64,000 nt of DNA from CAJWOS01 sp964502005 (GTDB taxonomy: Bacteria > Myxococcota_A > UBA796 > UBA2385), in NCBI GenBank assembly GCA_964502005.1, contig CAZCUX010000030.1, positions 1 to 64,000 of the forward strand. Direction: 5' to 3'. This document shows, in pieces, positions 50,367 to 58,204 of the stretch; the stretch's first letter is position 1; every line of letters starts with the position of its first letter. The position numbers were made by a program, and so were the translations under genes. Under the pieces are notes generated by a model. It searched no databases. It was not told the DNA's origin and saw nothing but the letters and a program-made list of their open reading frames with translations.

Positions 50367-51290
50367 TCAAGGGCGCGCGCCTTTCGACACCCCCAGCGCT
50401 TGCAGCAAGAGCGTCTCAAACCGCTGCGATGCTGGTCCTTGTACGCGGTCTGCCTTTCGCACGAGCAAGGGTTGCCACGTCCACCGGCCTTCCCCTTCGA
50501 CCAAAGGCAAGACCTGCAATGACGCCGCGTCGATGTCCTTTTTGACGAGGTTTCGCGGCATCCAGCCAAAACCCAGGCCTTCGAGAAGCGCCAAGCGTTT
50601 GGTCGGAAAGTCCGAGAGGTGGATGCGGTGGCCTTCTCCAAACCACGCCTCGGCGCCATCTTTGACCGAAGTGCTGGTATCGCGCACCAGGAGCTCAATG
50701 TGTTCGGCGAGGTCAACGCGCGCCACCCGGCCCAAGCGCGCGAGAGGATGGGTGACACCGGCAACGAGCACCATTTCGAGCGGCGGCAGTGGGCGAACCA
50801 CACATCCTTCGGCTTCCTCCAGCCCAAGCACAAGCATCAAATCCGCGCCATCTGCCTCAAATCGTTCGATAACACCCTGCCGATGCTCCACATCCAAGCG
50901 AATGCGCGTGGGATGTCCCTCGGCGATAAAGCGGCGCAACGCGCCCAACACCGGCACGAGGTCGAGCGCACCATCCGCCACCACTTGAATATGCGGCTCC
51001 CAACCCGCCTGAAGGCCGTCGGCAAGCAGGTCCAGACGGCGCGCGGCGGCCAAGACTTCTTCCCCCGCATCGAGCACCCGACGCCCGGCGGCGGTCAGCG
51101 TACAGCGATGCCCGCTTCGGTCGAAAAGCTCCACGCCTACTGCCTCTTCGAGCTTTGAAACGGTATGCGATACCGCGGACGGAACCCGATGAAGCTGACG
51201 GGCAGCGGCGGCAAACGACCCCGTGGCGGCGATGGCCTCTACCACGAGCAATTGGTCGAGTGTATGACGAACAGGTTGGGGCACATCCAC
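50367..51290 (-). CDS. LysR-family transcriptional regulator
   Basis: 307 residues, GTG start (51290; a second GTG two codons later). Residues 1-65 are the LysR winged helix (LDQLLVVEAIAATGSFAAAARQLHRVPSAVSHTVSKLEEAVGVELFDRS). Residues about 90-300 form the periplasmic-binding-like effector domain. The regulator is divergent from the small lipoprotein gene at 51518, and three tandem hairpins lie between them, so local control of that pair is plausible. The effector is unknown. Confidence 0.93.
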   Translation of the reverse strand: MDVPQPVRHTLDQLLVVEAIAATGSFAAAARQLHRVPSAVSHTVSKLEEAVGVELFDRSGHRCTLTAAGRRVLDAGEEVLAAARRLDLLADGLQAGWEPHIQVVADGALDLVPVLGALRRFIAEGHPTRIRLDVEHRQGVIERFEADGADLMLVLGLEEAEGCVVRPLPPLEMVLVAGVTHPLARLGRVARVDLAEHIELLVRDTSTSVKDGAEAWFGEGHRIHLSDFPTKRLALLEGLGFGWMPRNLVKKDIDAASLQVLPLVEGEGRWTWQPLLVRKADRVQGPASQRFETLLLQALGVSKGARP

Positions 51291-51325
51291 CTCTCTGGTG
51301 CATCGTAGCGCAGTTGGAGATGGGG

Positions 51326-51406
51326 CCGCTGGAGCCCCTGCGGGTCTCCAGCGGGGCCCGCGAGCCAGAGTCTCGCGGGCCTCCGCGGAGCCGAAGTCTC
51401 CGCGGA
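51326..51406. repeat. Three tandem hairpins with the same apical loop pattern
   Basis: Three perfect inverted repeats follow one another without gaps: CCGCTGGAG/CTCCAGCGG (51326-51354), GGCCCGCGAG/CTCGCGGGCC (51355-51381) and TCCGCGGAG/CTCCGCGGA (51382-51406). The stem bases differ but each hairpin ends GAG-CC...GT-CTC, with loops CCAGAGT and CCGAAGT in the second and third. The array lies in the 227-base gap between the divergent LysR and lipoprotein genes. Conserved loops on changing stems suggest a structured RNA or protein-recognised cruciform. Confidence 0.7.
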
Positions 51407-51517
51407 AAAGACAGTTTCGAGGACGATAAAACGCGCGCGCCGCAGTTTACGCGACGGAACGGGGGAACAAACACGCGCAGTCCGATAGAGCAGGCGGCAA
51501 ACGTGTGGAGGTTCGTG

Positions 51518-51967
51518 GTGCGATTTCGACGCTTTGCCGTTCTGTGGGCCGGTCTCGCTGCCTGCAACGCTACACCGAACGAGAATGTTGCGCCCCGCGC
51601 AGACTTGGTCGCAAGCGTCACGCTCGATGTGATGCCGGCGAGCGGCGGTCGCACCACCTGGACCGTTGGCGCGGATGGGCACATTCGCGGCGAGCACGCC
51701 CAGACGAGCACCTACACCCACACGCTCGAAGGCACCGTGCCCGACGAAGTGCTCCAGCCATTGCTCGCCAATGCCGCCGCCGTCTGGACCCAACCGCCCA
51801 CGGTGCCGGTGGCACCAGGCGAGGCAGGCGCGGTCACCTTGTCGATTACGCCCGTCAATGGCGAGGTGCTGCGTATTCCGTGGTCGATGGGCACGCACCA
51901 CCCTGACCCCCGTGTCGACCAGCTAGAGTCCAGCTTTCTCGATGTCACGGCGGCCATCAACGGGTGA
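51518..51967 (+). CDS. Small lipoprotein of unknown function
   Basis: 149 residues from the GTG at 51518, chosen because GGAGGT lies five bases upstream and a lipoprotein signal follows (RFRRFAVLWAGLAAC, Cys17). The mature domain of about 125 residues is beta-rich (VTLDVMPASGGRTTWTVGADGHIRG, GAVTLSITPVNGEVLRIPWSMGTHHPDPRVDQLE). It resembles small putative-protease-inhibitor-like lipoproteins but I recognise no family. The 5' leader would contain the three-hairpin array. It converges on the PRTase-like gene (stop-to-stop gap of 12 bases). Confidence 0.65.
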   Translation: MRFRRFAVLWAGLAACNATPNENVAPRADLVASVTLDVMPASGGRTTWTVGADGHIRGEHAQTSTYTHTLEGTVPDEVLQPLLANAAAVWTQPPTVPVAPGEAGAVTLSITPVNGEVLRIPWSMGTHHPDPRVDQLESSFLDVTAAING

Positions 51968-51979
51968 ATCGCGCATCGC

Positions 51980-52621
51980 TCAGGGCAGCCGCGCGAATGT
52001 CGGCATGTCCCAGCGCTCGAAGGCACGGTAGTCTTCCCGCAAGGCTTCGAGTTGTTCATCGGTGATGGTTCCCGTCGCGACCATATATTCCACCACCTGC
52101 GACATATTGACGAGGGAATGCAATCGAATGCCCCAACGTTCCTGAAGGGTGGGACCATCGGCCTTTCGCTGAATCTGTCGGTCGATGGCCACCACGATGT
52201 CGGTGACCTCGTAGCCGAGTTCTTGCAGCACTTCGATGGATTCGTTTTTGCTTTCGCCCGCAAAAAGGAGGTCATCGACCAACACAACGCGGCGGTCTTC
52301 CGGGGGGATACCCGCGACCATGCTGTTGCTCTGGTGCCGCTCTAGCTGCTTCCGAACGTACATCATAGGCAAGTCACCGGCGAGGCTGGCCGACGCGGCA
52401 AATCCAATGCCCGAGGTCGCGACCCCCATCACCGTTTGAGACCCACACTCCCGGCGCACGATGTCGGCCATTCGCTGGCCGATATGGCGCAGCGTCGGCG
52501 GGTGCGACAACAAGCGGCGGGGCTGAAAGAGGCACGAGCGCGAGTCTCCTTTGTTTTTGAGGCTTTTGCCAAACAAAGGTACGCCCAGGTCGACGATAGC
52601 TTTGAGCAGAATCTCGTCCAT
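51980..52621 (-). CDS. Orotate phosphoribosyltransferase-like protein
   Basis: 213 residues from the ATG at 52621 (GGAGGT seven bases upstream). The type I PRTase fold is clear: RRLLSHPPTLRHIGQRMADIV, VMGVATSGIGFAASASLA, YVRKQ and the PRPP loop RVVLVDDLLFAGESKNESI (about 111-129). Length and N-terminal hood (LFGKSLKNKGDSRSCLF in place of FXLKSGXXSPXYF) place it near PyrE, but the Ser/Pro hood motif is altered, so the base specificity may differ. It is the third gene of a unit with a radical SAM protein and an amidohydrolase, which is not a pyrimidine biosynthesis context. Confidence 0.8.
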   Translation of the reverse strand: MDEILLKAIVDLGVPLFGKSLKNKGDSRSCLFQPRRLLSHPPTLRHIGQRMADIVRRECGSQTVMGVATSGIGFAASASLAGDLPMMYVRKQLERHQSNSMVAGIPPEDRRVVLVDDLLFAGESKNESIEVLQELGYEVTDIVVAIDRQIQRKADGPTLQERWGIRLHSLVNMSQVVEYMVATGTITDEQLEALREDYRAFERWDMPTFARLP

Positions 52622-52638
52622 TTTGAACCTCCAATGGG

Positions 52639-53898
52639 TCAACGCCACGCCACGTCGCCGCGTGTGGTCTGCAACAGGTTTTCAAAAACAGGCCCGCCGG
52701 GGGGCGAAAGGGCCACAAAAGGATTGAAGTCGAGGTCCCGGTCGCGGAATCCGTACGGGGACCGCGCCAATGCCAACGCGCGCGCGGACGCAAAGACCGG
52801 GTCCATGCGCACGGTCCCATCGGGCGTGACGGCCAACATGCCGGAGCCGTGGGGATAGGGCACGTCTTGGCTCACGGCAAACGAAGAGAGGCCCGCGAGA
52901 TAGCCGCTTGAGTTTGCAGCCACACGCGGCACGCCGCGCGCGAGGCGGTCCCAGGTGTCTTCGACCATCGTGCGGCCGATGTGGGCGAGTGTATCGACGT
53001 GGCTCGGCCCGAGAAGGCTCTCTATGGCGTAGTTTCCAGGGTCATCTCCCCGCGCGAGGTGCGGGCGCCAAACCCACGGGCTCACGGAGTGCAGCACCAC
53101 CGTCGCGCTTCCAATCGACCGGGCATACTCCTGTAGGGCCGCGACATGATGGTAAACGGGCAGCACTTCGTCCAGATTGCCGGGCTGAATGGTGGTGTTG
53201 AGCACCACACGACGCGCGCCGCGGCGAATGAGATTGCGTGCCAGCCGCAGACCATACGCCGACTTATAAAAGCGAGAGCCACCGCGAGCGTTTTCCCAAC
53301 GTAACGATGGGTCGAGGAGGGGCCCTTCTTCGGCGACGCCCTCCGGGACCACAAAGTCAGCAGAGATATGGGTCGAGAACTCCAGAATCCCGCCATCTTC
53401 GATGAGGCGCTCGAACAACGGATTGGTCCTACCATCAGACCACCGATGCAACAGGATTCCGTCCGTGAACCAGCCGAGGTCGATAGACCCTGGCAGACTG
53501 CGGATATATTGCATCAACGGCACAGTGAGTGCGTGCCGGTCGATGGTTCCGCCAATCATCATCAAGTAGTCGACGCCGAGGCCAACCAAGCGGTCGATGA
53601 TGTCGCGCCACTCCGCTTCGGACCTCTGCACTTCGGGGGGGTCCTTGACGTGAAGCGACACTCGGTCGGGGCAGCCCCCGCAGTCCTCGGGGCAGCGCCA
53701 GGTGGGTGACAGCTCCGCTTGCCGGATGCGGCTTCGCAATAAGCCGTCTGCGCGGGCCTCCTCGACGGCGGACCAGCCGGTATGAACCGTCGCGCGCGAA
53801 ATGGCCTGGATGGCCTCCCCTTCGGGCGGCACGTCGACGGTGTGGGTCGCCAAACGGCCGCGGCCCAGCACTACTTTCTTCTTCGGTTCAGTCGTCAT
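52639..53898 (-). CDS. Radical SAM protein of unknown function
   Basis: 419 residues (GGAGG before the ATG). A CX3CX2C motif, CPEDCGGC with Cys69, Cys73 and Cys76, marks a radical SAM enzyme. Strand-2 Gly-rich MMIGGT and a series of beta/alpha units follow (VDYLMMIGGTIDRHALTVPLMQYIRSLP, STHISADFVVPEG). No C-terminal second cluster is evident. The start codon overlaps the amidohydrolase stop by four bases, and the gene ends 17 bases before the PRTase-like gene. The substrate is unknown; a nucleobase or nucleotide is a reasonable guess from the partners. Confidence 0.75.
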   Translation of the reverse strand: MTTEPKKKVVLGRGRLATHTVDVPPEGEAIQAISRATVHTGWSAVEEARADGLLRSRIRQAELSPTWRCPEDCGGCPDRVSLHVKDPPEVQRSEAEWRDIIDRLVGLGVDYLMMIGGTIDRHALTVPLMQYIRSLPGSIDLGWFTDGILLHRWSDGRTNPLFERLIEDGGILEFSTHISADFVVPEGVAEEGPLLDPSLRWENARGGSRFYKSAYGLRLARNLIRRGARRVVLNTTIQPGNLDEVLPVYHHVAALQEYARSIGSATVVLHSVSPWVWRPHLARGDDPGNYAIESLLGPSHVDTLAHIGRTMVEDTWDRLARGVPRVAANSSGYLAGLSSFAVSQDVPYPHGSGMLAVTPDGTVRMDPVFASARALALARSPYGFRDRDLDFNPFVALSPPGGPVFENLLQTTRGDVAWR

Positions 53899-55373
53899 GT
53901 CCGTCCTCCAACAATCGCCGCAGGCGCGCCAAGTCGCGCACCTACCCGCAGCAAGTTTCTGACTACTTCCGATTCGTCCACCCGTACCAAGCGACCGTCC
54001 TGCACGACCACTTCACCGTCTACGAGGACGGAATGCGCACGTCGCGCTTGGCAGGACAAGAGGGAGCCGATGGGATCCCAAAACGCGCCTGCGAGTTCAA
54101 GTCTGGGCGAGAGGTCGAAAATAGCGATGTCCGCCAGCTTACCGACCTCGATGCTTCCAAGTTCGGAGGCGCGGCCAAGCAGGCGCGCACCGCCAAGCGT
54201 GCCCATTTCGAGAACCGTTGGGATTGCGAGGTAGGTTGACGTGGCAGGAATTCCTTGCACGGTGCGCGCCCAGCGCAGCTCTTCCAGTAAGTTCGACGAG
54301 TCGTTGCCCGCTGCGCCGTCGACGCCCACGCCCACCGTCACGCCCTTCTCCAACATCCTGGGAATGGGCGCCACGCCCCACTCCCCGAGCGACTGACGCG
54401 CGTTGGAAATCGGGCAATGCGAAATCGCGGTTCCTGCTTGGGCAAGACGGTCTATTTCGGCGTCTTCGAGCGTGATTCCGTGAACGAAGCTAACATTGGG
54501 TCCCACCCAGCCGCGCTCCTCCAAGACCGCTAGCGGACGCTTGCCGAAGCGAGCGATACAATCTTCGACCTCAAACGCAGACTCGGCGAGATGGGTCTGC
54601 AACAATATGCCCTTCGCGTGGGCCAGCGCGGCCACTTCGCGGTACTCGTCGAGCGTATTGGAAAAGAGCGTGCAGGGTGCTGCGCCAATCCGCACCCGTG
54701 CGTCCGGGCGCGGGTCGTGGTGAAGGTCCACCAATCGCGCAATGTCGCGCAAGATGACATCGATGGGTTGCACCACGTCATCGGGAAACGTGCCACCGTC
54801 GGCGCTCTTGCGAGAAAGGCTGCCGCGAAACGCGTCAAACCGAATGCCGAGAGCATCCGCCGCCGATACCGTCGCCGAGAGCCAGTTCGTGGCGTGCGCG
54901 GGGAAGAGGTAGTGCATGTCCGAAGACAGCGTGCAGCCATACAACAGCAACTCACCGAGATTCGCGAGCGCCGCGGAATAGATGGCCTCGTCGTCGAGCT
55001 GGGACGCGACGCCGCACACCCGCGCAATCCAGCGGTCGATGGGCTGGTTTTGCAGTGCAGGCCAGGTCCGCAATACAGCTTGAAACAAGTGGTGGTGCGT
55101 GTTGACGAGCCCTGGAAGCACCACCTTGTCCGCACCGTCAATCACAATATCAGCGTCGACAATCGACACATCGGGCCCCACCGCGACGATACGATTGCCC
55201 ACAATGCGCACCGTTACGTCCTGCAGACGAGAGGGAGCGCCGCTGGCGTCGCGCCCCCACACCCATGCTGCACGACGAATGACGGTCACTTTCTTCGCTT
55301 GGCCCCCAAAACCCGCACCATCACCAGAAATTGCCGGTGGGAGGAGCGGAGAGTGGAAGCCCGAAGCACTCAT
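53895..55373 (-). CDS. Amidohydrolase, nucleobase deaminase type (8-oxoguanine deaminase/TrzN-like)
   Basis: 492 residues from the ATG at 55373; a GTG at 55289 that opens with VTVIRRAAWVWG is an alternative and gives a more usual start. Metal-dependent amidohydrolase motifs are GLVNTHHHLFQAVLR (His93, His95), LQTHLAES, SFVHGITL and the Asp in VGVGVDGAAGNDSSN. The family deaminates guanine, 8-oxoguanine, hydroxyatrazine or related rings in the cytoplasm. It is the first gene of the three-gene unit with radical SAM and PRTase-like genes. Confidence 0.83.
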   Translation of the reverse strand: MSASGFHSPLLPPAISGDGAGFGGQAKKVTVIRRAAWVWGRDASGAPSRLQDVTVRIVGNRIVAVGPDVSIVDADIVIDGADKVVLPGLVNTHHHLFQAVLRTWPALQNQPIDRWIARVCGVASQLDDEAIYSAALANLGELLLYGCTLSSDMHYLFPAHATNWLSATVSAADALGIRFDAFRGSLSRKSADGGTFPDDVVQPIDVILRDIARLVDLHHDPRPDARVRIGAAPCTLFSNTLDEYREVAALAHAKGILLQTHLAESAFEVEDCIARFGKRPLAVLEERGWVGPNVSFVHGITLEDAEIDRLAQAGTAISHCPISNARQSLGEWGVAPIPRMLEKGVTVGVGVDGAAGNDSSNLLEELRWARTVQGIPATSTYLAIPTVLEMGTLGGARLLGRASELGSIEVGKLADIAIFDLSPRLELAGAFWDPIGSLLSCQARRAHSVLVDGEVVVQDGRLVRVDESEVVRNLLRVGARLGAPAAIVGGRT

Positions 55374-55918
55374 TCCGCGCGCCGTATCCGCCAACGCCCA
55401 CGCGAGCGTCGAAACGCGGCCGCCGCGATGGTGCGCTCAAACCGCTCCATCCAGAGGCGCCCCATAAGAACAGGTCGGTGGAAAATGCGGGAAAACGGCC
55501 TATTTGTGCGCATTTTCGCACAACATGAAGACCACCGATTCGTCCGCAGACTGCCCACCAAAAACCTCGGTTGACGGTTCGGGCCGCCGCGTAACGAGCG
55601 GCTGTGCGCGGCGCATTGTCGATACCCAATCGTCACCGATGCCCGGAGCCAGGCCGAATGTACGAAGGAAAACACGACGAGGACAGCATCGACCCCATAC
55701 CGCTTCCCGACCGCGGAGCGACCGCGCGGATGCCGCGATTGGTTCCGCGCACAAATTACATCGCGAAATACTACGAATGTCTTGGCGACGCCTCACCCGT
55801 CCGCCGCACACAAAATACAGATTATCCCAGCATTATTGACCACGCCCGCCGACTGCCCGCGCTATCGTTTGCCGGACGGCGTAGGCTCGCTATTTACGAC
55901 CTACCAAACGCACCCGCA
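55374..55918. other. Intergenic region, 545 bases, with a 9-bp inverted repeat
   Basis: Leftward promoter region of the amidohydrolase unit and 3' flank of the membrane gene. GAAAATGCG (55481-55489) and CGCATTTTC (55509-55517) are exact inverted repeats, 108 bases upstream of the amidohydrolase ATG, suitable as an operator. No credible gene is seen; a plus-strand frame from 55659 overlaps the convergent gene too far to be real. Confidence 0.45.
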
Positions 55919-57478
55919 CTAGTGGACGGCCCCCACCGCCCGTTGTTCGGGCGCAGAAGGACCAAACACATCCGCGCCGAGCCACCGACCGCCCAACGAG
56001 CGTCCGCGGTCGCGGTCGTGATGAAGCTGGGCCCGACAGGGTGCCAGAAGCTCCGGGTCGTCGATACGCCGAAAGGTTGCATTTGGTTCTTCGTCGGCCC
56101 AAACCACCCCACGGACCACCGCACGCGGGCCCATCGAAGGAGGAACCGCGAACCGCAGCACGAGAAGCGCCACCAACAATACAATCCACTCAACGCGGGC
56201 GGATACCCAGCGCCCGCGCTGCCACCGTGCCGAACCGGGCACGGCGTACTGCTGCATTGCATGATACCAACGTCGCACAAATAGAGCAAAACCAATCGCA
56301 ATAAACGGCACACCCAGCGCAAGATAGCGCACATGTTGAATGCCCCGCATCGCCGAAACCAGTCCAGCGAACATAGGAAGCAGCATACCAAGCTGCAAAA
56401 GAACACGAAACTCCCTGCGCCGCCAAGACTGCGCGGCGGTCGCAATCACCGCCAACACGGACACCACCAACCAGGGCCCGAGCCCCATTTCTGCAGGAAA
56501 GTTGTTTCCCAACGGTTGCAACGCGGCCCCCCCCGCAAACCGCTGCGAGACCGAAATCAAGCGCGCAAACGAGTCGAGTCCTATCCAGGCGCCCCACCGA
56601 TGCCCCCATAGAAAGCCAACTTTTCGCGCAGTGTCAAGGTCCACTTCAGTCACATAAGATTGCCCATATCGTCGCATCCATTCATCCAGATACAACAACA
56701 TCTGCTCCTCAAATCCGGGCGATGCTTCGGGCACCCAATGCGCCGCCAAGCGCCAGGAACCCGTCAGGACACACAAGCCCAGCAAACCGAACAGCGCCCG
56801 GTGTTTTCCAGGAAGCTGCCATCCTACGAACAACAGCAGCGGCGCGGCTACCCACAACCAAGGAAGCGACCGAACATCCAAGAGGGCTGCCAGGGACCAA
56901 AGGGAGACGCCCACCACGCCGCGTCCGAGGGTAGGCCAACGAATCGCGGATGAAACGACCGCGCCCAAAGCGACCAACACGGTCAGGGTCTGGGGATAAA
57001 ATGTTAGATTGCGAACCAACACTTCGGTTGGCTCCAACACACACACCATCGCCAGCGCAATCAAAGCGGCACGCCCTCCTTCTACGCTATTGGCCCAGGT
57101 TCCGACAGCGAACAAAAGACCGAACTGCGTGAGTGTCTGCAACACCAACATCCCATCGACAAGTCCCAAGAACTCTGCAAATATGGCCGGAAGAAGCGAA
57201 AGAAAAAGCCCGCGTTGCACCGGAACTTCTTCCCAATGCAACTCTCGGGCTGCGCCAATCGCGGCGCATACCTGTTCAAAGTCCGACGCATGCAAGGGAA
57301 AACGAAAGAGCGTGCCCCCTACCGAAATCTGGCAAACCGCCACACCGACCAACGCGCCGAAGAGTCGCTCCCCGCGCGAACCAAGCAGCCCATCGGCGTT
57401 GGGCTCATCACGATAGGCCAACCAAGTCGCCAATAACGCCGACAACGCGACGGGAAACCCGACCCACAACCACTCCAC
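55919..57478 (-). CDS. Polytopic membrane protein, unrecognised
   Basis: 519 residues from the GTG at 57478, chosen because GGAGG is six bases upstream (an earlier GTG at 57523 is in frame). About eleven hydrophobic helices run through residues 5-450 (VGFPVALSALLATWLAY, AALIALAMVCVLEP, WLVVSVLAVIATAAQ), with a soluble C-terminal 70 residues (FRRIDDPELLAPCRAQLHHDRDRG). An aromatic/acidic first loop (RDEPNADGLLGSRGERLFGALVG) and the general layout recall GT-C/PMT-type sugar transferases. The protein resembles in plan the one at 6286-8031. It appears to be expressed from a consensus promoter with a long leader. Confidence 0.65.
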   Translation of the reverse strand: MEWLWVGFPVALSALLATWLAYRDEPNADGLLGSRGERLFGALVGVAVCQISVGGTLFRFPLHASDFEQVCAAIGAARELHWEEVPVQRGLFLSLLPAIFAEFLGLVDGMLVLQTLTQFGLLFAVGTWANSVEGGRAALIALAMVCVLEPTEVLVRNLTFYPQTLTVLVALGAVVSSAIRWPTLGRGVVGVSLWSLAALLDVRSLPWLWVAAPLLLFVGWQLPGKHRALFGLLGLCVLTGSWRLAAHWVPEASPGFEEQMLLYLDEWMRRYGQSYVTEVDLDTARKVGFLWGHRWGAWIGLDSFARLISVSQRFAGGAALQPLGNNFPAEMGLGPWLVVSVLAVIATAAQSWRRREFRVLLQLGMLLPMFAGLVSAMRGIQHVRYLALGVPFIAIGFALFVRRWYHAMQQYAVPGSARWQRGRWVSARVEWIVLLVALLVLRFAVPPSMGPRAVVRGVVWADEEPNATFRRIDDPELLAPCRAQLHHDRDRGRSLGGRWLGADVFGPSAPEQRAVGAVH

Positions 57479-58204
57479 GAAGCGCCTCCACCGTCGCTTA
57501 TGGTCGCGACCTGGTTCTTTCACCGTGCATATTGCGCTACGTGGCGTGATTCGACAGTTGGGACGCGGGTTTCGCCAGCCGAGGAGGTCAAACGCACCTT
57601 CGCCCCGACCGACAACACGTCCCCCCCAAAAGGGCCTCCGGAAACCGTTCGCTCGAACGCAGCGCGCGACGGGCCCTGCGCTGCATCGTTATCGCCGCAT
57701 CTGGGGGGTCCCGGGGACATCGCCGAAGCGATGACGCACGCGCAAGTTCGTAGCGATTCCCGACGGCCACAACGCGAAGCGATGCAAATATTGGTCCGCA
57801 CAATGTTAGAATAATACTACAAAATGTACCCATTGTCAATAGAGACGTTTCACCGCCACGCCGCGTTCCAGACGCCCTCCTGCTCCCGTCGGAATGGGCG
57901 ACCCGCAAGAACGCGGAGAAGAAAGCGTAGATAAACGGCACCCCCTGGCCGATACGCCGGTACCACACCGCAGCAGCGAATCGAATCTATCCCGACCGGC
58001 ACGAAACGAGCCATGCTCCTCCCCATCTGCGGAAAAGCACCGCCACACGATATTGAAAAGCTCCCTATCGCCACCGTCCGTTTCCGTTGCACACAGTTTT
58101 GTGGACAGTGAATCCGGTCGGGGTATCCAACGCGCGGTAATCCTCCGGGATCGCCGTATAGAGAAATATTATTCACGTCACTTGTCACACGAAAAATAGT
58201 TCCT
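57479..58204. other. Divergent intergenic region, 726 bases
   Basis: Contains the leftward promoter at 57811-57839 and an AT-rich segment at 58150-58200 that should hold the rightward promoter for the secretion operon. I see no convincing gene; the frame from 57801 leftward has poor protein character. Confidence 0.45.
57811..57839 (-). promoter_or_regulatory. Consensus sigma-70 promoter, leftward
   Basis: On the minus strand TTGACA (57834-57839), exactly 17 bases, then TATTAT (57811-57816). It is the closest match to consensus that I found in the window. Transcription would start near 57803 and run about 325 bases before the GTG at 57478, so the membrane protein gene would have a long leader or the promoter serves a small RNA. 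Confidence 0.6.

Noticed and set aside
55659..56284. Plus-strand frame with an acidic protein-like start
   Set aside because: It overlaps the convergent membrane gene by over 360 bases and becomes basic low-complexity sequence there.
57520..57801. Minus-strand frame starting beside the strong promoter at 57811-57839
   Set aside because: The sequence lacks protein character, and the GTG would lie at the very transcription start.
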